The notes beneath the pieces were generated by a model. That model did not search any database. It had not been told where the DNA came from and worked only from the letters and a program-made list of their open reading frames with translations. A stretch of 64,000 nt of DNA from Gracilaria gracilis (taxonomy: Eukaryota; Rhodophyta; Florideophyceae; Gracilariales; Gracilariaceae), in NCBI GenBank assembly GCA_030374805.1, contig JARGSG010000194.1:372001-436000 (forward strand), written 5' to 3'. A program made the position numbers and the translations under genes. Position 1 is the first letter of the stretch; every line of letters starts with the position of its first letter. Of this stretch, positions 20,966-30,220 are shown one piece after another.

Positions 20966-22768
20966 TTAGAAGCGCGTACAGAACTCTGATTGGCTAATCC
21001 ACTCTGTGTTCATTACTGATGTACTATCCAAGTTAAACAGCGTTCGCACATACTCTGGAATAGCCTCGAGGCCGTGCGGACGCTCAAAGTCCCAAGTGTT
21101 GTAAGAAATATTAGAGAACGGGACTCCGAATAGCACCGACCTTTTTCTCATGTACAAAGCCCCCTTTGAGTCAAATCTCTCGTGTAATTCGATCAGGACA
21201 GCAGTCGAATCTGCCTGGGATCTCAGCCTTTTCCTTTGCAGAAAAGCAATTGCATCGGGAGAATAAAATTGTTGTAAACACCAGAGTGTGCCGTTTTCCA
21301 TTCGAAGCAATCCAACTTGACCGTCTGCACTTCCGATCGCAGACTTTTGAGCTTCAAGTAAAAGGGTCTGCATGTCCCCGATTTGATGGTAGTATTCGAC
21401 AACACCGGACCATTTCTCCAACTCATGAAGCCAAGACAATTCCTCCATCGCATGTCTGATTATGTAGCTATTAAGCTCCATTGGGAATTCTCCTCCTATA
21501 TCTGACGCAGCACATATTGAAAAGACGCTTCCAAGTCCTCGTGTGTCGGCTGAGCCGTCCTGGAACTGGACAGCCCATCCCAGTAAATTGACGTAGTCCT
21601 TCTTAAAGCTTGTCAGCAAACCGTTATATTCTCCCCTGATGACGCTCTGCGAAAAACATCTAAGGATTATGCTTGTATCCAAATTGTTGCAACGACCTGG
21701 TTCCAACCGCACCACTTTGTGGTGATCGGTCAATACATACACACTGCAGAACCCGTACACGCTCAGCTTTTCCTCCATCCGAAGCCACATCCTTTCCGAT
21801 ATGTCCGTTTGTCCAGCCATTAGAACTGTTGGAAGCAGCAGATAAGGCGCCACGCCTATCGTGAACCAGTCGATGTACTCATTATTGGATGCTTTTTGAA
21901 GCCCTGATTCTTTTTTGCGCTGGCCAGTTGCCGCAGACACTGAGTCGACCCACAGACTATAATGTGAAAATCCTCCGGCGTAGGACAGAGCATTACAAGC
22001 TTCTGTTATCCGTTTCCAAAGTTGCTTCGTTATGTTGGCACCTTTCGGACCCTGGTGCCTGTAGGATAAAGCAAAGATGACAGAGTGTTGGAGCATGTGA
22101 TCTCGCAGATCGCAGTCGGAGACTTTGGCATGTGGGCTTGACGTAAGAATTTGTGTTAACAGTTGGTAGTCTGGATCAGCTCCGACTGGAAGGAAACGAG
22201 TGAGACCATCGGAGACAAGCGTGTTGCTTGCAATACTGTTGAGACGGAAACGCGTCTTCCACGACAGCAGAGCTTCGCGGGTGACAAGTGCTTCCTCCTT
22301 GCTCCACAGGCCTTCTGTGGCGTACTTTCCAAAGTGCTGACGATTTCCTCCAACGACATGGACACCTTCAGAGTGCCGGTGTCTTGTCGGTGGGGCAGGT
22401 GGTGGCAGCTCACGAAGGTGGCGTTGTGGGACCTCTGCGGCGTGAAAGGTGCGTGCTGCACGAAGAGCAGATTGCTCATGCGCAGTCAATGACTTTGCCA
22501 TCATTTCTCGACGTGTGGTCGTGTGGTGAAGGGCTGATCTCCTCAGCCTGGGGGCGACGGGGAAGAGAGTTCTGGAGTGGGGGGGACAAGTATAGTGTTC
22601 TCTGCACTTGAGCTCATGACATTCGCCGCAGATTTGTTTCGGTGGCAGAATTGTTGCCACTGAAAATTGATTGCGTTGGGGAGCATTGCCGAGGGAAAAG
22701 CAGCATTTCATGAAGTTGTGTGATAAACCAGTCAAAGAGCTTTTTAGGCATGTGTGCAACAGAAACAT
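20966..22768 (-). CDS. 600-aa orphan protein between direct repeats
   Basis: The longest intact frame in the window that does not belong to an LTR element starts at ATG 22,768 and ends at TAA 20,966. A Cys/His cluster CGECHELKCREHYTC lies near residues 47-63 and could bind zinc. A Pro/His-rich linker follows at about 120-135. The remainder is globular-looking with WVDSVSAATGQRKKESG, WFTIGVAPYLLLPTVLMAG, VYVLTDHHKVVRLEPGRC and WDFERPHGLEAIPEYV. There is no signal peptide. I do not recognise a family. Direct repeats A and B bracket it, and an inverted copy of their first 60 bp lies at 23,942-24,012, which suggests a mobile or once-mobile unit. The true start may be an internal Met such as the one at residue ~89. 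Confidence 0.65.
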   Translation of the reverse strand: MFLLHTCLKSSLTGLSHNFMKCCFSLGNAPQRNQFSVATILPPKQICGECHELKCREHYTCPPHSRTLFPVAPRLRRSALHHTTTRREMMAKSLTAHEQSALRAARTFHAAEVPQRHLRELPPPAPPTRHRHSEGVHVVGGNRQHFGKYATEGLWSKEEALVTREALLSWKTRFRLNSIASNTLVSDGLTRFLPVGADPDYQLLTQILTSSPHAKVSDCDLRDHMLQHSVIFALSYRHQGPKGANITKQLWKRITEACNALSYAGGFSHYSLWVDSVSAATGQRKKESGLQKASNNEYIDWFTIGVAPYLLLPTVLMAGQTDISERMWLRMEEKLSVYGFCSVYVLTDHHKVVRLEPGRCNNLDTSIILRCFSQSVIRGEYNGLLTSFKKDYVNLLGWAVQFQDGSADTRGLGSVFSICAASDIGGEFPMELNSYIIRHAMEELSWLHELEKWSGVVEYYHQIGDMQTLLLEAQKSAIGSADGQVGLLRMENGTLWCLQQFYSPDAIAFLQRKRLRSQADSTAVLIELHERFDSKGALYMRKRSVLFGVPFSNISYNTWDFERPHGLEAIPEYVRTLFNLDSTSVMNTEWISQSEFCTRF

Positions 22769-22814
22769 GCTTGTGAATGGGGTGCCGGTATGGTGTCATT
22801 AATAGGAGCTTTGC

Positions 22815-23260
22815 GATTAATATAACGGCAGTATATCAGAGCTTTGCGAAACGCGCCTCTCAAAGGTAAACAGCCGCAAAGCTCCATTGCAAGGAAACCC
22901 AGTAAATAAATTAACAAGAAAACATTTGCTGTTCGCAAATGAAAGTAAAATTAAAAAGAACCAAGCTTTGTTTCGATGAAGAGACACTCTGAATTAGATT
23001 TAGATATTAACCGAATGTAAATGTATATAAACTGCTTTTTGTTGGGAATCTGGTCTCTTTGTTTTGTTTTCCAATAAATACGTTTTCCTGTGTATGTAAG
23101 TTCTAAGTTATAACAAATATGAAATTGCAGAAAACATTTGTAATCCACTTGAAATATAGAAAAGTTCTGAAAAAAATGTATGAATGTCAGTAATTTTTTC
23201 CAGAAGCAACGAGGCTTGGTAGTGTGCTTCCAGCGAAAATATGGTAAGGCATTATTGCTC
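22815..23260. repeat. Direct repeat B flanking the 600-aa ORF
   Basis: Partner of repeat A (see 20,541). Its left end contains a 10-bp inverted pair GAGCTTTGCG/CGCAAAGCTC about 27 bp apart, able to form a hairpin. An extra GAGCTTTGCG lies at about 22,806. Confidence 0.8.
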
Positions 23261-23941
23261 TGTACAGCAATATTTTGAATGCCAACTTTTATATGTCCCA
23301 AAACTAACTGCATACAAGTCTTTTTCTTCCTCCGATTTTAATTAGCTTGTATGGACGTGATGCGGTGCATTTTTTAATTTTTATAATTGATGCTAATACT
23401 TTTCTTAAAGAAAAAAAGAGCATTCTTGTTAGAAGGGGTACATTTCAAGGGTGTAAAAATTTCAAGTTTATGATTGCCAAAAACACTGCTTGTTGCTGCT
23501 TTAAAATAGTTTGGGCTTTGAGAAAATCGCTTCATTAACTCTAAACCAGTCCAGCCTGTTTGTGAGTAGGATTTTTGCACTAAAAGAAACAAAAACAATA
23601 ACTGAGGGCAAACGAGTCGTTTTCAAAAACTGTTTGTAGTAACCATGCTTCTAATGTATCGCAGGAAATGAAAAACTTTGCATCAGAACATAACTTCAAC
23701 TCTCTTTGACGAACGGATAGCAAATTGTTTTCAGTCATGCTGCTTATATTCGCAGAAAATCATTAAGAAACAAATCAGCCGCATTCGCTTACAAAAATAT
23801 TCACGTCCTGTGTCTAAATACCCTACAACATTTCAGAGTTAGAGTTTAATTTGTTTTATGTGAACACTTAATTTATTATATTTCTGCAGAACTATTGGAC
23901 ATGGCAATTGACATTTAATAGGGTTTAATACCTTTTGAAGT
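23261..23941. other. AT-rich stretch
   Basis: No gene is supported. Confidence 0.4.
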
Positions 23942-24012
23942 AACGCCTTTCCTCGCAATGGAGCTTTGCGGTATTTTTCCTTTACGATGCATGCTTCGCA
24001 AAGCTTTGATTC
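23942..24012. repeat. Inverted copy of the repeat A/B terminus
   Basis: The reverse complement reads AAAGCTTTGCGAAGC, then CCGCAAAGCTCCATTGCG and AGGAAAG, matching the first 60 bp of repeats A and B in the opposite orientation. With A or B it forms a candidate terminal inverted repeat pair. Confidence 0.65.
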
Positions 24013-24179
24013 GATAGTGATATTGATGCGCGACTACTAGTCACTTGGTTGCTGGTTCTAGTCTGATGCATCCACGCACAGGAGGTGCACGCATGTTCAG
24101 CAGCATACCGAGGGAACTGCTGTGAAGAACAACTGAGCCAATCCGGTTCCCTCATGTGCTACTTTTTAACTGCTTAGTC

Positions 24180-24485
24180 TCAATTCTTATAAATTGCATA
24201 GCTTCGTCCAGAATATATATCAAGAAAGTAGCTGGGAGCTGGAGGTAGCAATTCACAGCCATGATAATCATCACTTCCATCAGCACCAAGTGCATGCGCA
24301 GAACTTAGAAACACGTTTTGGGTTCCTATGGAATTAAGAAGGCCCGAGAGCAATAGTAACGATGGGTTGGAGTCCCGAGAAACACTGCTGCGGAGAAGGG
24401 GCATAAGAACTGAACTTTTGTGTTCGCTGTGTTTGTCAATCTCTTGACGTTCTTTGTCCTGATCCTCATGTTCACGAAGATTCAT
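24180..24485 (-). CDS. Hypothetical protein, 101 aa
   Basis: ATG at 24,485 to TGA at 24,180. The N-terminus is highly charged (NLREHEDQDKERQEIDKHSE) and the C-terminus is aromatic (SYFLDIYSGRSYAIYKN). A hydrophobic stretch (SLLLLSGLLNSIG) is too short for a clear membrane span. No family is recognised. It lies head-to-head with the secreted-protein gene at 24,965. Confidence 0.4.
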   Translation of the reverse strand: MNLREHEDQDKERQEIDKHSEHKSSVLMPLLRSSVSRDSNPSLLLLSGLLNSIGTQNVFLSSAHALGADGSDDYHGCELLPPAPSYFLDIYSGRSYAIYKN

Positions 24486-24841
24486 TTCCCACGTTGCCTA
24501 CCAACGGTACCCATCGTTACGAACTAAATCTCAGAGGTGTTCAGAATTTAAACTGAGTAACAAACAATTGAAACTCAATTCAACGCAACGACTTGGCGAT
24601 GATGTCGTGCATCAAAAATGCTAGCGTAAAAAATTCTGCATGATGCACCAATCAGTTGATTGAGAAAAACATCGTTGCCAACAACGAAGACACTTGTAAA
24701 GTTGTACTGATAATACTTCCATTTCAATCACAAGCAAGTTGTTCTCGTTGAACACGATCAAAATCGAAGAGGTGCGACGAAGATGGGCCTCTGCGGTTCC
24801 CCCTACTTCGTCCAGACCGATATCTGACAGAGCTCACTCTT

Positions 24842-24850
24842 CTATAAAAG
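24842..24850 (+). promoter_or_regulatory. TATA box of the 24,965 gene
   Basis: CTATAAAAG lies 115 bp upstream of the ATG. A GTAAGTCC donor at 24,887 and a TTTGACAG acceptor ending at 24,923 could bound a very short (37-nt) 5'-UTR intron. Confidence 0.65.
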
Positions 24851-24964
24851 CGCCAACCGAACGTTTTCATGAAGCATGATCTCTTAGTAAGTCCCCAACC
24901 TCCTTCAACTTTATCTTTGACAGAAACAGCTTGAAACTTTGCAACAAATACAATCGACTACGGT

Positions 24965-25387
24965 ATGAAGATTATTCTCGTTCTTGCTCTATGCTTTTCA
25001 CTTTCGTCCGCAACAGTCATTCCAAATTCGCGTACTGGAGAATCAGATGAGAGAGCCAGTAGCACGAGGCTCCTGGAAAATGAGCTTTCGACAACAGCAG
25101 ATGCCGTCCACAACAGCCCCGCTCACGACGAAAAATTACGGAATATCGCAGATCGAGGTACCGTCTTCCCGGTTTACAAGAAGTCTGACCTGGCCATAGC
25201 GTTGCGTTCCCCACTACCGATTATGGAGCTAGAGCTGCACACAGATCCTCCACCAACTCGTCCGCCATGCTTTAGCTGCGGGTTAGATGCAAGTATTCTG
25301 CTCGGCGACCGTCCGGAATTCCTAGATACCGGTTCAAATGGAGTGGATGTTGTCTCTAACACCGCCGCAATCGGAATTTCCGGATGA
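24965..25387 (+). CDS. Small secreted protein, 140 aa
   Basis: The first ATG downstream of a clear TATA box opens 140 codons. The N-terminus KIILVLALCFSLSSA is a typical signal peptide, with cleavage likely after SSA. The mature part is Ser/Asp-rich and contains a PPPTRPPCFSCG segment with the only two mature cysteines (C-x2-C). No transmembrane segment follows. I recognise no family. The ASSTRLLENE stretch after the signal peptide is not an RxLR motif. It lies in a small host-gene island with the secreted protein at 26,358. Confidence 0.7.
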   Translation: MKIILVLALCFSLSSATVIPNSRTGESDERASSTRLLENELSTTADAVHNSPAHDEKLRNIADRGTVFPVYKKSDLAIALRSPLPIMELELHTDPPPTRPPCFSCGLDASILLGDRPEFLDTGSNGVDVVSNTAAIGISG

Positions 25388-26178
25388 GATTACCAAGGTG
25401 TGCATTTTTTTATAAAGGGTATATGAAACAGTTCTTATGCGAGTGGGGGAGTGCCCAATAAAAATGTTATTTTTGAGTTCCATGCGTAGATTATGGAACT
25501 CATTTACTGTCAACCTCTTTATATAGGTTATGCTTATGCAAAAAGACGTGAGAATTTTGTGAAACCAGGAAGCAAATATGAAAATGAGTCGACAAATTTT
25601 AAATTTAAATTTCAAACAATCAAAACATTTTTGAATCAGCCACAAAGTTCTACCTTGCGGTGGGCAGAGTGTCATGAGCACGTGCTCGCTCTGCCACAGG
25701 TCCCAAACCGTAACGATCGCTCTGAGAGCATAATGAGACAGAGAAAGAATAATCACTCCTCCCAGCAGTATTGCCGTTACCCATCAGGGGTGTGTTCAGA
25801 CTCGAGGTCGTCCTTGTCGCATCTCTCATTCTGAAGCTCTACTCGAACGCTTTTCTGCACCCACATCGCCCACCCTCGGCGCAGTGATATCTCGCTGGGA
25901 CACGCTGAACGCGCTCAGTTTTGCTTTGCCGTGCAGCACAGCATTCTGATCATATGCCCCTTCTGTGGCTCCTAGTTCCCAAACAATAACCATCGCTCCG
26001 AGAACAACGTGAGAGGGAATTAATACGGTATGTCGACACGACAAAAACTACACGCTCACTTTCGCCGCACGCGCATTGTTGTGTTCGGTGACGAGTCTGT
26101 AGCACGTGGCATATTCAGAAATCCTTTGCAAGGTCCCGTCCAGTTCTGATTCTGTACCGATTGAATATGGATCCCAAA
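25388..26178. other. Intergenic, with a short diverged direct repeat
   Basis: No gene is seen. A roughly 60-bp block containing CCCAAACCGTAACGATCGCT at about 25,690 recurs in diverged form (CCCAAACAATAACCATCGCT) at about 25,977. Both are followed by GAGA-containing words. Confidence 0.45.
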
Positions 26179-26179
26179 G

Positions 26180-26189
26180 CTTTATAAAG
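26180..26189 (+). promoter_or_regulatory. TATA-like box of the 26,358 gene
   Basis: CTTTATAAAG lies about 170 bp upstream of the ATG. Confidence 0.45.
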
Positions 26190-26357
26190 CACAACCTCTC
26201 ACCATCTATCGGTATTCATCGCCGCGGCCAACTACAACCGTTGTAGAAACATATACTGCTTTTAGTTTCTTCACCATCTCTGGTACCAGTCTCTCACTGA
26301 AGTTTCAATAGCAACCTGTCGCTCATCGTGGTCTCCTCCCAAGATTTTGATTTCCAT

Positions 26358-26939
26358 ATGGAGCTCAGAATCATGCTGCTGTTCATTCTTGTCCTCACTC
26401 TCCTCAATTTCTCGTCAGCAAACAACTGCGCCCCAACAGTACCAATCGCTCGACATCTCATTGGGAAGTCGTTCTCGATGTCCCCCGAATGCTACCGCCC
26501 TTCAACAACAACCAAACTCGCAATCTTCTCCGAAATGATGGTGCTGAAAATACAAAGTGGAATTCGGTTTTTAAATTGTCCCGAGACATACCTTCTTCGA
26601 TACAGAACCCCGGACAAGTCCCCAATGATCATAATGTATCCTGCTTTGGGTCCGCCCTCGTTCGACTTCAACAGCACTCAAGAGCAAGAAACATGGTGTG
26701 GTCGGAGTCAGAGAGAGAACAGAGTGGAGATGTTCCCCGTTAATGAAACAAGGGGCAATTTTACCGACGCCGTAAGGAAACTTATGCCTATTCTTCGTGC
26801 AATTCGCGATTTTGAGTGTGATGTCAATGAGAATGGAATGTGGGAGCAAGTACAGCGCAGAGGGTATGTTAATGCGGACGTCCAAGCGGTCATGTCTTAC
26901 TTGGACATGATTGCGTTCCTGTACGGTTTGTGTATTTAA
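26358..26939 (+). CDS. Secreted glycoprotein-like protein, 193 aa, six cysteines
   Basis: ATG at 26,358 is chosen because it gives a clean signal peptide (MELRIMLLFILVLTLLNFSS, cleavage near SSA/NNC). Longer in-frame starts lack ATG. The mature protein has six cysteines spaced along its length and N-glycosylation sequons NST, NET and NFT, fitting a folded extracellular protein. It has no second membrane segment. I do not recognise a family, and the cysteine spacing differs from that of the secreted paralogues at 33.2 and 38.5 kb. Confidence 0.75.
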   Translation: MELRIMLLFILVLTLLNFSSANNCAPTVPIARHLIGKSFSMSPECYRPSTTTKLAIFSEMMVLKIQSGIRFLNCPETYLLRYRTPDKSPMIIMYPALGPPSFDFNSTQEQETWCGRSQRENRVEMFPVNETRGNFTDAVRKLMPILRAIRDFECDVNENGMWEQVQRRGYVNADVQAVMSYLDMIAFLYGLCI

Positions 26940-27602
26940 GTGACATTTAAAGGGGCTCGAGGAGCTCGCGTTGACCATGATCAGGACCCGGAGCGCATGG
27001 CTGAGCACCGCTGAGAAATGCAAAGGACCCGAAGGCGCGACGAAGAACAAGCTTGTTGAGAAAATGTGTTTTTCTATTATTATGTTTATATCTATGAGGG
27101 TTTTGGACTGGAATACATGAACCTATTCCAGCTGAAGAGAAACCTATTCAAATTTCAAAGGTATTTTCCACTAAAACATCCAAAAGTTGCTCTTCCAGTT
27201 TGTTTGGCGCATCGTTACCATGACGGTTCATTGAACTTGACGTAATGTCGTCAAAGTGAGGAACAACGTGTGCATTGTGTACATGCGCCGCACAACGCTT
27301 CCTACTCGCAAATATGAATCACTTGGTTCTCTTTCCGATACTCCAAGTACGGGTCGTTTCTTCTTGCGCAGTCTCCAACCTTTCATATAGAGAGCTAAAA
27401 TCTTGGTTAGAAACTGACAGTTTCGTAATTCGGTTTCTAAGGATATATGTCTGAAGTTAATTATCAAAGACACAATTTAGCATGATATCATTCTCGTTTA
27501 CTGGCGTTTTGTTTTCGAAAGACATTGAGTATCAAACTCGTACCAATAAGTGAGAATTAAGGCAACATCGTTGATTAAGTTTCTTCGCGTACTCTTTGGC
27601 TT
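26940..27602. other. Intergenic stretch
   Basis: Only small unconvincing frames on the minus strand (around 27,230-27,470). Confidence 0.4.
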
Positions 27603-28496
27603 TCAGGCAATTCTTACATCACAATAAATTTCTATGCCACTTTCTGCACCAGCAGAACCCCTTTCTACACGAAAGATACCGTCAGAATCAAGCTTGACGA
27701 ATCGTTCTTGTTCTCTTCCATTGTTACCCAGCCCCCAAGAAAAGGTGATATCTCCATTTTTCCGCAACAGAAGCCTTGCATTAGGGATCTCAGAGCTGCG
27801 AAGAGGGCGATGAAACTCAAATCTGCCGTCCAAATCACACCCAAGCCAGCTGGAATTCTTCTCGCTGATGCTTTGCCGACGATCTGCGATTGACTCGCCA
27901 ATACTTTTCAAAAGAGCGGAAATCTCCGAAACGCTCGTTTCCGTGTTGTCGAATTGCTCGGCTCGGCAAAATGCAATCTCTCTAAGCAGGTCACGGCGGC
28001 GGTCAGCTCCGAGAGCCGAAAATGCAATCGCGATACAACCGAACAAAGCAAGAGTCAACCACTTTTCAGTTCTCTCTGCAGATGAAATGCTCTGCGAAAT
28101 TGGTGCCCACGATGCTACAAAAACCAACCCAACAAGCAGAGTGACACATATCACGGACTTCACAATGCTTCTTTTAAAGAGCTTCTTCTGCGAAAATATG
28201 AATCCATCCCGCGCTTGCGGGCTGTCTGGCAGAGCTGGGACGCCACCAGAAGTAGAAACAGTTCCTAAATTGAGTACTACATGTGATGGGTCCAAAGAAG
28301 TGTTTTCCATCCATTTAGTATTGGAATACAGCGACTGGTGAAGCCAAGAAAGCCTGTGGTATGACTCAGACTCCATTTCGCTCTTGAGAGAAAGGTCTTC
28401 CTTCGCTCCAAGGCATTGGAGCAGTCTTGCCGTAAGATCACTTGCACTAAGCTCGGTCTCGATAGAGATAGTTTCTGGGCCCTCAGGAAATCTCAT
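27603..28496 (-). CDS. Membrane protein with two transmembrane segments, 297 aa
   Basis: The first ATG in the frame is at 28,496 (MRFPEGPETISIETELS), with a TATA-like ATAAAA about 90 bp upstream (near 28,585). Two hydrophobic segments lie in the middle, SVICVTLLVGLVFVASWAPI and WLTLALFGCIAIAFSALGA, about 15 residues apart, forming a hairpin. The C-terminal domain (WLGCDLDGRFEFHRPL, DITFSWGLGNNGREQERF, IEIYCDVRIA) looks beta-rich. A GTAAGC donor and a CATCTCAG acceptor only 33 nt apart upstream of the ATG may mark a minimal 5'-UTR intron, but I doubt it. No family is recognised. Confidence 0.65.
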   Translation of the reverse strand: MRFPEGPETISIETELSASDLTARLLQCLGAKEDLSLKSEMESESYHRLSWLHQSLYSNTKWMENTSLDPSHVVLNLGTVSTSGGVPALPDSPQARDGFIFSQKKLFKRSIVKSVICVTLLVGLVFVASWAPISQSISSAERTEKWLTLALFGCIAIAFSALGADRRRDLLREIAFCRAEQFDNTETSVSEISALLKSIGESIADRRQSISEKNSSWLGCDLDGRFEFHRPLRSSEIPNARLLLRKNGDITFSWGLGNNGREQERFVKLDSDGIFRVERGSAGAESGIEIYCDVRIA

Positions 28497-28799
28497 AGTT
28501 ACTGTTGAAATGGGGATTGACTGAGATGAGAAGGTACCCAAGAAATTGCTTACCTCTTCGGTTTATTGAGTGTCTAGCTGTGTTTTATGGTCTACCATCA
28601 AGGATGAATACACAGCTATTGTGTTCCATGCGTGCTCTAAATCTTTGTTTAGAACAGCATGGATGTTGATCCGTCGTGGAACGCTCTGAGACCGCAACGC
28701 GCTGCACTACACATGTCAGATGGTAGTCACCGCACGAGTTTGCCAGATACAAGTTGTCTGTGCAGCACACAGTCTCACAAAACTGCTCGTTCAGGCCGC

Positions 28800-29305
28800 G
28801 TCAGTGTCACTACATTCCCTGTCGTTCCAATGTTAGGATCACCATTCCAATCATGGCACACAGTTGTTTGTGTCCTACGGGACCAAGTGGTTTGGTGAAC
28901 GAGTCCGCTCCCCATTCGTTGCTCTTGCGGTACCCGATTCGCACGAGGTTGCGTTCTACCGAGTCTTTCACTAGATAGTACTTGACCTTTATATGCTTGG
29001 TGCGTTCGTTAAGGACTTCATCTCGGGCTAGCGTGATCATTCCCTGATTGTCTCCGAATATGTCGATGCATTTGTCAGAGTGACCGAACAGTTCGTTCAT
29101 TAATCTTCTTAACCATATTCTCACTCGAACTGCAAATGACATAAGCACATATTCCGCTTCCAAAGTAGATTGGGCGACAACTGTCTGCTTCTTACTACGC
29201 CATGAGATTGGTCCACCACAGAACGTGAAGACAAAACCAGTTGTAGACTTCCTATTGTTACGATCACCGGCAAAGTCCGAATCAGATGTACCTCCTAAGA
29301 CCTAA
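28800..29305 (-). mobile_element. Ty1/copia RNase H remnant
   Basis: The minus strand carries the copia RNase H block in order: DSDFAGDRNNRKSTTGFVF, SKKQTVVAQSTLEAEY, IFGDNQGMITLARDEVLNERTKHIKVKYY, SFTKPLGP. It is a fossil 3' fragment from a family different from the 13.7-19.8 kb element. It ends abruptly at the repeat starting at 29,314. Sequence at 28,560-28,800 may be its LTR. Confidence 0.8.
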
Positions 29306-29313
29306 GGCTTATT

Positions 29314-29490
29314 TCAAGGCGAGAGCGCCACACACACGTCATTCTATGCGGCGTGCCCCACCGCGCACGCAGCAATGCGGCGGTGTTGTGCACTGGCCGA
29401 ATAAATTGTGCGACCGTTCGGCGCGGCGGAGTGCCCGCCGGTGGTCAAGTATGCACAGACCTTCTCCCAACTACTTCGTTCCCTACATGC
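29314..29490 (+). repeat. Dispersed GC-rich repeat R, copy 1
   Basis: It matches 47,305-47,487 in inverted orientation. A core of about 90 bp (TTGTGCGACCGTTCGGCGCG onward) is almost identical, with more diverged flanks. It lies between the copia remnant and the oxidase-like gene. Nature unknown. Confidence 0.75.
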
Positions 29491-29638
29491 TGCGAGGCGT
29501 TGCCAAGCTTGCAACCACATGGATTGAGAAGAGTACAGCGAGGAGAAGCTTTCTCTCTAGTCGAGCGCCTCCGACCCCGCGCAGGAGTAGCACATTAATA
29601 TTCTCTCTTCTGTCCAAGCTCACGCACCACTCCGCGAA

Positions 29639-30220
29639 ATGGAACACCCCACCACGCCGTCACACAAGCCCAACGGTAGACGAGCTTGGCACAAGCTGTT
29701 GCGAGACGCCATTCGCTCCTATCCGCCACAGAAGATGAACGTCGCGCAGTTAGCCACCATCCGTGCGGTCGGTCCCGCGGTTCGCAGCGTCAACATCCGT
29801 TTTTTCGACGAACATGCGCTCTATTTCTGCACCGAAAGCCGCTCAGACAAGGCTCAAGCGCAGCGAGACGCCGACGGAAACACGTATACAGAGCTGCATT
29901 TGTGGCTCGTGCACGTTCACGTTCAGCTGCGGCTGTCCGGCGTTCTCGAGGTGCACCAAGACGACGCCATGCGCCGACAATGGTGGCAGCGAATGTCGGC
30001 GCTCGAACGCACCTGGTTTTCGTGACCCACGCCTGGAACTGGTAGCGATGACGCTGCTCTCGCGGCCGCGCAACCCTCGAATGACGTGCCTGACATATTT
30101 TTGATCATGCGCGTGGTGGTGAACTTTGTGGACGTGCTTGATCTTGAATGCATGCCGTACATGCGGGAACATCACACGTTAGCTGACAATGTGTGGCATA
30201 TTTGCAAGGTCAATCCATGA
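29639..30220 (+). pseudogene. Pyridoxamine 5'-phosphate oxidase-like (Alr4036-type FMN-binding) gene with one in-frame TGA
   Basis: Proteins of this family bind FMN in a split-barrel fold and are related to PNPOx. ATG at 29,639 opens WHKLLRDAIRSYPPQ, MNVAQLATIRAVGPAVRSVN, ALYFCTESRSDKAQAQ, VQLRLSGVLEV and RRQWWQRMSALERTWF, which match the N-terminal two-thirds of the family in order. TGA at 30,023-30,025 interrupts. The same frame then continues with PTPGTGSDD, VVVNFVDVLDLECMPY and a terminal WHICKVNP, ending at TGA 30,218. The full frame is 193 codons, the normal length for the family. In relatives the interrupted position usually reads W-P-x-P-G, so TGA replaces a likely TGG. Either a recent nonsense change, a sequencing error, or recoding. 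A long Ala-rich insert is absent. Confidence 0.75.

Noticed and set aside
20541-23260. Repeats A and B as LTRs of a retrotransposon
   Set aside because: No TG...CA ends, primer site, polypurine tract or reverse transcriptase lies between them.
24965-25387. RxLR-type effector motif after the signal peptide
   Set aside because: The sequence reads STRLLENE and has no R-x-L-R.
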